From Gemmatimonadota bacterium (GTDB lineage Bacteria; Latescibacterota; UBA2968; UBA8231), in the NCBI GenBank assembly GCA_026706165.1, contig JAPOZF010000710.1, forward strand, positions 1 through 6,882: a DNA stretch of 6,882 bases. Direction: 5' to 3'. Of the stretch, positions 1 through 5,263 are shown one piece after another. The number at the start of each line of letters is the position of its first letter. Position 1 is the first letter of the stretch. The position numbers were made by a program, and so were the translations under genes. The notes beneath the pieces were generated by a model. That model ran no database searches. It was not told the DNA's origin and saw only the letters and a program-made list of their open reading frames with translations.

Positions 1-468
1 CAAGGGGAATTCACGCTGGACAAAAATATCTGCCTAAACGTCATAGAGCGGTTGAAGGACATCCCCACTTCAAGGTCATTTGTCGTGAGCGGAACGCTCG
101 ACGAGATAAAGCATGGAAACGGGCGGTTTCGACTTTTGGTGAACCAGAAGTCGACGCTGTTCGGGCGAGTGGATAACACGTCATTGAGCGTAGAAACTTT
201 GCGACCTCTATGGGGCAAACAAACCACCGTCGAGGGGATGGTGCATTTCAAGGCAAATGGCGAGCCCCGGGTGATCGAAGGTCGCCGAATCAGTAGCCAG
301 TTGGAAGGAGATAATGTTTTCGAGGAAATGCCATCCGCGGAAATCAAAAAATCGCAGAATCTGTTCCCGGTTGAACGCAAGGAGGGCGGAGCTTTCGATC
401 CCATTGAACTTGCGGGCGCATGGCCAGGGGATGAACCCCTTGAAGAGCTCCTGGAACAGCTCGATTGA
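1..468 (+). CDS. Putative antitoxin partner of PIN toxin, 5'-truncated by window edge
   Basis: The reading frame is open from base 1, and the first possible start inside the window (TTG at 52) lies within continuous protein-like sequence. I therefore read this as the C-terminal 155 residues of a longer protein starting upstream. Visible residues about 27-97 are beta-rich: a 'VVSGTLDEI' strand, 'GRFRLLV', then 'TTVEGMVHFKANGEPRVIEGRRI', resembling a small beta-barrel or OB-like fold. A low-complexity linker follows, and residues 137-155 form an acidic tail ending WPGDEPLEELLEQLD. Short acidic tails of this type are typical of antitoxins that wrap around PIN toxins. The PIN gene begins 11 bases after this stop codon, supporting a two-gene module in which this protein neutralises the toxin. 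I recall similar beta-domain proteins upstream of PIN genes but know no settled family name. No ribbon-helix-helix or AbrB DNA-binding motif is visible, so autoregulation is uncertain. Codons are less GC-rich than in genes beyond 1000. Confidence 0.6.
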   Translation, partial: QGEFTLDKNICLNVIERLKDIPTSRSFVVSGTLDEIKHGNGRFRLLVNQKSTLFGRVDNTSLSVETLRPLWGKQTTVEGMVHFKANGEPRVIEGRRISSQLEGDNVFEEMPSAEIKKSQNLFPVERKEGGAFDPIELAGAWPGDEPLEELLEQLD

Positions 469-479
469 GCGATCTGTTC

Positions 480-971
480 ATGGCACGTTTCCTCTTGGAC
501 ACGAGCCTGTTGCTAGGGTTCACCCGGGAAGCACCTTGGGCTATACGGGCTCGGGAAGATTTCAACCTCGGAGATCCGGAAACAATGGTCTTTACATCTG
601 CAATTTGCCAGGGTGAGATTCTCGCACTTGCAGAGAAGAATGGTTGGGGTAGCGAGAAACGGTCTCGCCTTGAGGAAGTTCTCAACGGAGTGCCGACGCT
701 GAACATCGGTAGGGCAACGATTCTGGACGCATACGCACGAATCGACGCCTGGACCCACGGAAAAACAGTGACTTCACCCAACAATGCACCTCCTCCAAAA
801 CCCGCCGTTGCGATGAATCAGAATGACCTTTGGATTGCCGCGACGGCTCACGTAAGCAGGTCTTCACTCCTGTCGACAGATACCGACTTCGGACACTTGG
901 ACAATATCTGCTGGAATTCATCCATATTGATCAGCATGTCCCATAGATGGGCTCCCGAGACAAAGGAATAG
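480..971 (+). CDS. PIN-domain protein (VapC-like putative ribonuclease toxin)
   Basis: The 163-residue protein has the PIN nuclease layout with all expected acidic residues: Asp7 in 'FLLDTSLLLGF', Glu46 in 'SAICQGEIL', Asn115-Asp116 in 'NQNDLWIAATA', and Asp134/Asp136 in 'STDTDFGHL'. In PIN proteins these residues bind Mg2+ or Mn2+ for RNA cleavage, and VapC toxins cut tRNA or rRNA in the cytoplasm. The length is slightly above the usual 130-145 residues because of an insertion rich in Asn and Pro at about 99-108. I chose ATG 480 because PIN proteins usually begin just before the first catalytic Asp strand. TTG 465 is an alternative that would overlap the upstream stop (TTGA) and add MSDLF. 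No strong Shine-Dalgarno sequence precedes ATG 480, which is consistent with translational coupling to the upstream gene. The intact active site suggests a working enzyme, but the target RNA cannot be read from sequence. Confidence 0.8.
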   Translation: MARFLLDTSLLLGFTREAPWAIRAREDFNLGDPETMVFTSAICQGEILALAEKNGWGSEKRSRLEEVLNGVPTLNIGRATILDAYARIDAWTHGKTVTSPNNAPPPKPAVAMNQNDLWIAATAHVSRSSLLSTDTDFGHLDNICWNSSILISMSHRWAPETKE

Positions 972-984
972 CGAGGGAAAGCAC

Positions 985-1062
985 TCACCCGCCCTCGCAG
1001 CGCAGCTCGCGCAGGCGCGGAAGCAGCTCCCGCGGCTCGTCGAGCACCCCGAATTTGGGCAA
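985..1062 (-). pseudogene. Possible 3' remnant of a lost minus-strand gene
   Basis: Read on the minus strand, this stretch encodes LPKFGVLDEPRELLPRLREL followed by RCEGG and a TGA stop at 987-985. Almost all of its codons end in G or C (CTC, GAC, GAG, CCG, CGG, CTG, CGC), the same strong bias as the genes downstream. The residues would form an amphipathic C-terminal helix. Upstream in the same frame the protein-like character fades (from about 1063) and the frame then runs antisense into the enolase-superfamily gene, so no complete gene can be built. My reading is the surviving tail of a gene whose body was deleted or displaced when the lower-GC segment at 1-970 and the present neighbours came together. 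The parent family is not recognised. Chance coding-like bias in GC-rich DNA is the main alternative. Confidence 0.3.
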
Positions 1063-1147
1063 TGATACGGCCCCGGGTGAAACTTTGTAGGCGGCGGCTT
1101 TCCTGTTTGATTCTGAGGATCCCGACAACCCCAGCGAAAGCCGAGCC
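1063..1147 (+). promoter_or_regulatory. Probable 5' regulatory region of the enolase-superfamily gene
   Basis: This short non-coding stretch precedes the ATG at 1148 and is the only place in the window where a promoter for the plus-strand metabolic genes could lie. It is relatively AT-rich around 1080-1115 (AACTTTGTAG, TTCCTGTTTGATTCT) within GC-rich surroundings. A TTGTAG at 1085-1090 and a TTGATT at 1107-1112 are spaced 16 bases apart, but each matches the sigma-70 consensus at only three of six positions, so they are a weak candidate. No clear inverted-repeat operator is visible. Ribosome binding for the ATG would rely on a poor GCGAAAG about ten bases upstream. Confidence 0.25.
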
Positions 1148-2386
1148 ATGAACCGGACCGAACGCAACCGCCTGCACCCGCTCGAGGGAATCGAGCGCCA
1201 GAACGTCTCCATCACCGGCCTCGAGGTCACCCTGCTCTCCTGCGAGTACCCGCCCGAGGAGCAGCTGCTCGTCGTGCGCAACGTCTGGTGGAAGTCCGAC
1301 TCCATCATCGTCCGGATCCACACCGACCAGGGAGTGACCGGCCTCGGCGGGGCCAGCCGCTACAGCGGGGCCGGGTGCTGCCTGCCGGTGAAGAAATACC
1401 TCGAGGAAGTCGTCGGCCCCAGCCTGATCGGGAAGAACCCCTTCGACCTCGACCGCTTCGCCTGGGGCGGCGCCACCAGCATCGGGCGCTGCGCCTGGGC
1501 CGGAGCCGATGCCGCCCTCTTCGACCTCGTCGGCAAGCTCACCGGCCGGCCGGTGTACGACCTGCTCGCCGTCGACGCCGAGCCGGCTACGCGCCTGCGC
1601 GTGTACGCCAGCGCCGGCGTCAAGTACGCCTGGTACGACCGCCCCGAGCAGCTGGTCGAAGAAGCCGCCGCGATGAAAGAGCAGGGGTTCACGGCCTACA
1701 AGTTCCGCCCCGGAACCGAGTGGGAGTTCAGCGGCATGACGGTCGGCAAGTTCATCCCCTGGCTCGAGCGCGTGCGCGCCGCGGTCGGGGACGGCTTCGA
1801 CCTCGCCCTCGAGCTGCGCCCCTGGTCGCTGGAGGAGGCCCTGCAGCTCGCCCCCGTCCTCGAGGAGCTGCGCTTCACCTGGTTCGAGGAGCCGATGGAC
1901 CGGCGGGGAGAGGACGCCTTCGACCGCTACCTGCGGCTGCAGGAGGCGGTGCCGACGGTGATGATCTCGGGGGGCGAGTCCTGCTGGAACAGCCACGAGC
2001 TCAAGGAGTGGGTCGACCGCGGCGCCATCGAGATGCCGCAGCCGGACGCCGGCCGCATCGGCCTGATGGAAGCCTGGCGGGTGGTGCGCATGGCCGCCTC
2101 GCACGGCAGGGTGTTCTGCCCCCACAACTGGGGGGACGGCAGCTGCACCCTCGCCAACGCCGCCCTCGTGGCCGCCAGCCCGAACGCGCTGATGCTGGAG
2201 CAGTTCGAGACCTGGGACCCGCTGCGCACCGAGATCTTCACCGACCCGCTGGTGGTGGTGGACGGCTTCATGGACCTGCCGGACCGGCCCGGCTTCGGCA
2301 TGGAGCTGGCGCCCGATCTCGAGAAGCGGTTTCCCTACAAGCCGGGGGGATACAGCGCCCGCCCGAACCCGGTGATCTGCGGGTAG
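1148..2386 (+). CDS. Enolase-superfamily enzyme (mandelate racemase/muconate lactonizing type), probable sugar-acid dehydratase
   Basis: The 412-residue protein has the two-domain enolase-superfamily plan. An N-terminal capping domain spans about 20-145, with the typical strand-turn 'SIIVRIHTDQGVTGLGGAS' (52-70) and 'AWAGADAALFDLVGKLTGRPVYDLL' (116-140). A (beta/alpha)7-beta barrel follows. Likely Mg2+ ligands are Glu222 ('LALELRP'), Glu247 ('WFEEP') and Glu277 ('SGGESCW'). The Asp300/His326 dyad ('QPDAGRIG', 'FCPHNWGDG') and Glu351 ('MLEQFE') complete the mandelate-racemase-type site. On the second barrel strand the usual Lys-x-Lys is Lys185-Phe-Arg187 ('AYKFRPG'). Such enzymes abstract the proton alpha to a carboxylate, and most dehydrate sugar acids to 2-keto-3-deoxy acids or racemise hydroxy acids. 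The neighbouring kinase, oxidoreductase and TRAP carboxylate transporter favour sugar-acid dehydration. The N-terminus has about 20 residues before the first conserved strand, and no better internal start is seen. The exact substrate is unassigned. Confidence 0.88.
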   Translation: MNRTERNRLHPLEGIERQNVSITGLEVTLLSCEYPPEEQLLVVRNVWWKSDSIIVRIHTDQGVTGLGGASRYSGAGCCLPVKKYLEEVVGPSLIGKNPFDLDRFAWGGATSIGRCAWAGADAALFDLVGKLTGRPVYDLLAVDAEPATRLRVYASAGVKYAWYDRPEQLVEEAAAMKEQGFTAYKFRPGTEWEFSGMTVGKFIPWLERVRAAVGDGFDLALELRPWSLEEALQLAPVLEELRFTWFEEPMDRRGEDAFDRYLRLQEAVPTVMISGGESCWNSHELKEWVDRGAIEMPQPDAGRIGLMEAWRVVRMAASHGRVFCPHNWGDGSCTLANAALVAASPNALMLEQFETWDPLRTEIFTDPLVVVDGFMDLPDRPGFGMELAPDLEKRFPYKPGGYSARPNPVICG

Positions 2387-2404
2387 GCTCGGATTGTAAG
2401 GGAC

Positions 2405-2438
2405 TGCGGACACCCATGTGCGGACACCCCATGTGCGG
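2405..2438. repeat. Tandem imperfect direct repeat, 14/15-base units
   Basis: Two adjacent copies are seen: TGCGGACACCCATG (2405-2418) and TGCGGACACCCCATG (2419-2433), differing by one inserted C. A partial third copy, TGCGG, follows at 2434-2438. The repeat lies in the 97-base spacer between the enolase-superfamily gene and the kinase gene and encodes nothing obvious. It could be a trace of a dispersed intergenic repeat family, a footprint of a transposon end, or a regulator-binding tandem. The sequence alone does not decide between these. Confidence 0.7.
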
Positions 2439-2452
2439 CGGAAACTCACCCT

Positions 2453-2470
2453 GCCGGGTTGAGCCCTGGC
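2453..2470 (+). other. Small imperfect hairpin in the kinase leader
   Basis: GCCGGG (2453-2458) can pair with CCCTGGC (2464-2470) with one bulged T around a TTGAG loop. It lies 13 bases before the kinase ATG, where a ribosome binding site would be expected, and no T-run follows. It could modulate translation or be a fortuitous structure of GC-rich DNA. Confidence 0.2.
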
Positions 2471-2483
2471 GCGACCCGATTCC

Positions 2484-3425
2484 ATGGCGCACCCCGTGAC
2501 CGACACAACCCCCCGCGTCCTCGTCCTCGGCGGCATCAACATGGGGCTGATCACCCGCGCCGAAACCCTGCCGGCCCCCGGCCAGACCCTGCGCGGACAA
2601 CGCTTTTACAGCTCCCCCGGCGGCAAGGGAGCGACCCAGGCGGTGGCCGCCTCCCGCCAGGGCGCGCGCGTCAAGATGGTGGGCCGCGTCGGCGGCGACC
2701 TCTTCGGCCCCGCCCTCCTCGAATCCCTGCGGGCGCACGGGGTCGACACCGCCGACGTCGCCGTCGATTCGGAAGCCGCATCCGGGGTAGGGATCATCCT
2801 CGTCGACGGCAGCGGCCAGAACCGCGTCCTGGCGACCTACGGCGCCAACCTGCGCTGTGGCGAGGAACAGCTGCTGGCGGTCGAAGCGGCCCTGCCGGAG
2901 ACCGACATCCTGCTGTTGCAGATGGAGATCCCACTCGAGGTATCCCTGCGGGCGGCGCGGGCCGCCGGGGACCGTAACGTCCGCGTCATCCTCGACCCTG
3001 CCCCGGCTGCCGGCATCCCCGCGGACGCCTTCGCGGCGTTCGATGTCATCGCCCCGAACCAGACGGAAGCGGAGTATTTTGTCGGCGTCGCCGTCGACGG
3101 GGTGGAGTCGGCCGCTCGAGCCGCCGGCCTGCTTCTCGAACGGGGGGCACCTGCCGCGGTGATCAAGATGGGGGAGCTGGGAGCGTACTACAGGAGCGGC
3201 GACGAGGAGGGGTTCATCCCTCCCTTCGCGGTCGAAGCGGTCGACACCACCTCGGCGGGAGACGCCTTCCACGGAGCCCTCGCCGTCTCCCTGGCCGAGG
3301 GCGGAAACCTGCGCGAGGCCGTCACCTTCGCCGCCGCGGCCGGGGCCCTGGCGGTCACCCGGCCCGGCGTACAGGACTCGATGCCGGAGCGCTCAGAGGT
3401 CGAGGAGCTGCTTGCCCGGATGTGA
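2484..3425 (+). CDS. Ribokinase-like PfkB-family sugar kinase
   Basis: The 313-residue length matches ribokinases (about 309). Ribokinase landmarks appear in order: 'VLVLGGIN' (12-19), 'PGGKGATQAVAASRQGA' (45-61), 'LLQMEIPLE' with Glu148, 'LDPAPA' (170-175), 'PNQTEAE' (191-197), 'DTTSAGDAFHGA' with the putative catalytic base Asp260, and the C-terminal 'VTRPGVQDSMP'. The enzyme should transfer phosphate from ATP to a sugar or sugar-acid hydroxyl in the cytoplasm. Ribose-contacting positions known from E. coli RbsK are only partly kept: Asn19, Gly47, Lys48, Glu148 and Asp260 match, but the Asp of the N-x-D motif (Asp16 in RbsK) is Gly21, and the Asn of GGKGANQ is Thr51. The substrate may therefore not be ribose. 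The gene follows the enolase-superfamily gene by 97 bases and probably belongs to the same pathway, perhaps phosphorylating a dehydratase product. ATG 2484 lacks a clear ribosome binding site. GTG 2496 is an alternative start and leaves the conserved core intact. Confidence 0.87.
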   Translation: MAHPVTDTTPRVLVLGGINMGLITRAETLPAPGQTLRGQRFYSSPGGKGATQAVAASRQGARVKMVGRVGGDLFGPALLESLRAHGVDTADVAVDSEAASGVGIILVDGSGQNRVLATYGANLRCGEEQLLAVEAALPETDILLLQMEIPLEVSLRAARAAGDRNVRVILDPAPAAGIPADAFAAFDVIAPNQTEAEYFVGVAVDGVESAARAAGLLLERGAPAAVIKMGELGAYYRSGDEEGFIPPFAVEAVDTTSAGDAFHGALAVSLAEGGNLREAVTFAAAAGALAVTRPGVQDSMPERSEVEELLARM

Positions 3426-3439
3426 GCCCCGTGCGGGCT
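3425..3439. terminator. Weak hairpin between convergent genes
   Basis: AGCCC (3425-3429) pairs perfectly with GGGCT (3435-3439) around a five-base loop. The stem begins at the last base of the kinase stop codon and lies between the convergent kinase and DctM genes, whose stops are only 30 bases apart. Because the stem is symmetrical it could act on both strands. The 5-bp stem is short and no T-run follows in either direction, so it is at best a weak intrinsic terminator. Confidence 0.25.
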
Positions 3440-3455
3440 TCCGTGAACCTCCGCC

Positions 3456-4775
3456 CTACCCCCCGTAGACCAGGCGGGGCAGCCACAGGGCGATCTCGGG
3501 AAAGGTCAGCACCAGGCCCAGGCCGATCAGCTGCAGAGCGATGAAGGGCAGGACACCGGCGAAGATGTCCTGCAGGCTGATCCCGGGTGGGGCCACCCCT
3601 TTCAGGTAGAAGGCGGCCGGGCCGAACGGCGGGGACAGGTAGGAGACCTGCATGTTCATGCAGAACAGCACCCCGAACCAGACCGGGTCGTACCCGAGGG
3701 CGACGACGATCGGCACGAAGATGGGCACCGTGAGCAGGAGGATGCCGACCCAGTCCATGAACAGGCCCATGACGACGAGGATGCCCATCATGACGGCGAT
3801 GACGAACACCGGGTCGAGCTCGAGCCCGGTGACCGCGGAGCGGACGAAGCGCATCCCGCCGAGGAGGTTGTACACCCCGATCAGCGCCGTGGCCCCGAAG
3901 GTCAGCCACAGCAGCATGCCGCAGGTGTTCATCGTCTGCCGGATCGATTGGCGCACGACCTTCCAGGACAGCTCCCTGCGCACCAGGGCGGCGGCGAGGG
4001 TGCCGACGACTCCCATGCCCGCCGCCTCGCTTACCGAGGCGATGCCTGCATATATGCTGCCGAGCACCCAGGCGGCCACCGTCAAGGGCAGTATGAGGTC
4101 CTTGAACAGGGCGAGCTTCTCCCTGACCGGCATGTCCCGCTCCTCCGGCGGGGCCGGCGGCCCGAGCCGCGGGTTGAGGTTGCAGCGCACCAGGATGTAG
4201 AACAGGTAGAGCCCGGCGAGGACGAAGGCCGGGGCGATGGTCGCCAGGAACAGGTCGCCGATCGGGACGTTGGCGGTCAGGCCGTAGATGATCAGCACCA
4301 CGCTCGGCGGGATCATCGTGCCGAGCGAGCCCCCGGCGCATATGGTGCCGATGGCGATGTTCTTGTTGTACCCCAGGCGCAGCATCTGCGGCAGGGCGAT
4401 CATCCCGAGGAGGACGATCTCCCCCCCGATGATGCCCGTCATCGCCGCCATGATCATCGCCGCCAGCAGGGTCTGCACCGCGAGGCCTCCGCGCAGGCCC
4501 CCGGCCCACACGTGCATGGCGCGGTAGAGGTCGCGGGCGACGCCGGTGCGCTCCATGAGCGAGGCCATCAGGATGAACATCGGCACCGCGACGAGGACGT
4601 ACTCGCTCATGAAGCTGTAGATGCGGCTGGAAATGAGGCCGAGCACGACCGGGCCGAACTTCAGCAGTCCGACCGTAACCGCGACCGCCCCGGTGACGAA
4701 CGCCAGGGGCAGGCCCATGACCAGCAGGACCGCCATCGCCAGGACGATGACGAGGGTCAGCAGGCCGATGTCCAT
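3456..4775 (-). CDS. dctM: TRAP transporter large permease subunit, DctM family
   Basis: This 439-residue, very hydrophobic protein has roughly a dozen membrane segments and the DctM signature 'AGGSLGTMIPPSVVLIIYG' near residues 147-165. Another typical element is 'SVSEAAGMGVVGTLAAALV' after the central cytoplasmic loop. In TRAP systems DctM is the ion-coupled (usually Na+) translocation subunit in the inner membrane, working with DctQ and the periplasmic DctP. Family proteins are usually about 425-440 residues, so this one is full length. I chose ATG 4775 because it overlaps the DctQ stop by one base (TGATG), sits after a GGGGAGGG purine run at normal spacing, and begins at the first hydrophobic segment (MDIGLLTLV). 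The longer in-frame start at 4808 would only add a basic, non-membrane stretch inside dctQ. It is the last gene of the minus-strand operon and converges on the kinase gene. Confidence 0.94.
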   Translation of the reverse strand: MDIGLLTLVIVLAMAVLLVMGLPLAFVTGAVAVTVGLLKFGPVVLGLISSRIYSFMSEYVLVAVPMFILMASLMERTGVARDLYRAMHVWAGGLRGGLAVQTLLAAMIMAAMTGIIGGEIVLLGMIALPQMLRLGYNKNIAIGTICAGGSLGTMIPPSVVLIIYGLTANVPIGDLFLATIAPAFVLAGLYLFYILVRCNLNPRLGPPAPPEERDMPVREKLALFKDLILPLTVAAWVLGSIYAGIASVSEAAGMGVVGTLAAALVRRELSWKVVRQSIRQTMNTCGMLLWLTFGATALIGVYNLLGGMRFVRSAVTGLELDPVFVIAVMMGILVVMGLFMDWVGILLLTVPIFVPIVVALGYDPVWFGVLFCMNMQVSYLSPPFGPAAFYLKGVAPPGISLQDIFAGVLPFIALQLIGLGLVLTFPEIALWLPRLVYGG

Positions 4776-5263
4776 CAGCCGCCCTCCCCGCCCCGCAGGG
4801 CGCGCCACAGTTGCGCGAGGCCCTGGAGAATCATCAGGCCCACCCCGGCGGCGAGAAGCGTCTTCAGGGTCACCGGGATCGGCAGGTCGGAGGCGGTGCC
4901 GGTGCGCTCCATGACCGCCAGCGACTTGCCGGCCTGCACCGCGGCGCCGTACAGCAGGGCGGCGAGGAAGTACAGGGCGATCAGCAGGTTGACCACGGTC
5001 AGCAGGCGCCGTCCGCGGGCCGGCAGCATGTCGAACACGAGGCTGATGCGGATGTGGTCCTTCCGCTGCAGGGTGTAGGAGCCGGCGACGATGAAGGCCG
5101 CAGCGGTCAGGAAGATGCTGACTTCGTGCACCCAGGTGGTGGGGGCGTTGAAGAAGTAGCGCAGGATGACCTCGTAGAAGGTCAGCGCCACCGCGGCGAG
5201 GAATACCAGACTGGTCGCCTCGCCGATGCCGCGGACTGCCCGGTCCAGCCGGGGCTCGCTCAC
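4775..5263 (-). CDS. dctQ: TRAP transporter small permease subunit, DctQ family
   Basis: The 162-residue protein has four predicted membrane segments: about 15-37, the 'VHEVSIFLTAAAFIVAGSYTL' region, 'LLTVVNLLIALYFLAALLYG', and 'LKTLLAAGVGLMILQGLAQLW'. The DctQ signature runs 'VILRYFFNAPTTWVHEVSIFL' then 'RKDHIRISLVFDMLP', where the conserved charged residues W-x-x-E and H-I are present. DctQ partners DctM in the membrane complex of a TRAP carboxylate importer. The start is a GTG at 5263 within ATGTGAGCG, so it overlaps the dctP stop codon (TGA at 5262-5260) by three bases and its own stop overlaps the dctM ATG, implying translational coupling across all three genes. A GGGG run lies about seven bases upstream. 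The reading frame stays open far upstream through dctP, but that part has no membrane character and is a GC-rich shadow. Confidence 0.92.
   Translation of the reverse strand: MSEPRLDRAVRGIGEATSLVFLAAVALTFYEVILRYFFNAPTTWVHEVSIFLTAAAFIVAGSYTLQRKDHIRISLVFDMLPARGRRLLTVVNLLIALYFLAALLYGAAVQAGKSLAVMERTGTASDLPIPVTLKTLLAAGVGLMILQGLAQLWRALRGGEGG

Noticed and set aside
344..784. A 146-codon minus-strand frame crossing the antitoxin-PIN junction
   Set aside because: It has no recognisable motif and is opposite two genes with better coding evidence. An antisense regulator cannot be supported from sequence alone.
1085..1112. A possible sigma-70 promoter TTGTAG - 16 bases - TTGATT
   Set aside because: Each box matches the consensus at only three of six positions, so I did not call it as a defined promoter. 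It is noted only as part of the upstream region.
1288..2499. A 403-codon plus-strand frame inside the enolase-superfamily gene
   Set aside because: It is extremely Arg/Gly/Pro-rich and shares the strand with the real gene in a shifted frame. It has no family motifs.
848..2554. A 568-codon open frame on the minus strand, antisense to the enolase-superfamily gene
   Set aside because: It runs opposite a gene with clear family motifs. Its translation is Arg/Gly/Ala/Val/His-rich with no recognisable domain, as expected for antisense frames in very GC-rich DNA.
3355..4509. A 384-codon minus-strand frame overlapping dctM in another frame
   Set aside because: Its composition is dominated by Arg, Pro, Gly and Ala with no fold signal, while the dctM frame has full family motifs. 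It is a shadow frame.
3948..5078. A 376-codon plus-strand frame opposite dctM and dctQ
   Set aside because: The translation is a low-complexity His/Asp/Gln/Arg-rich string typical of antisense GC-rich coding DNA.
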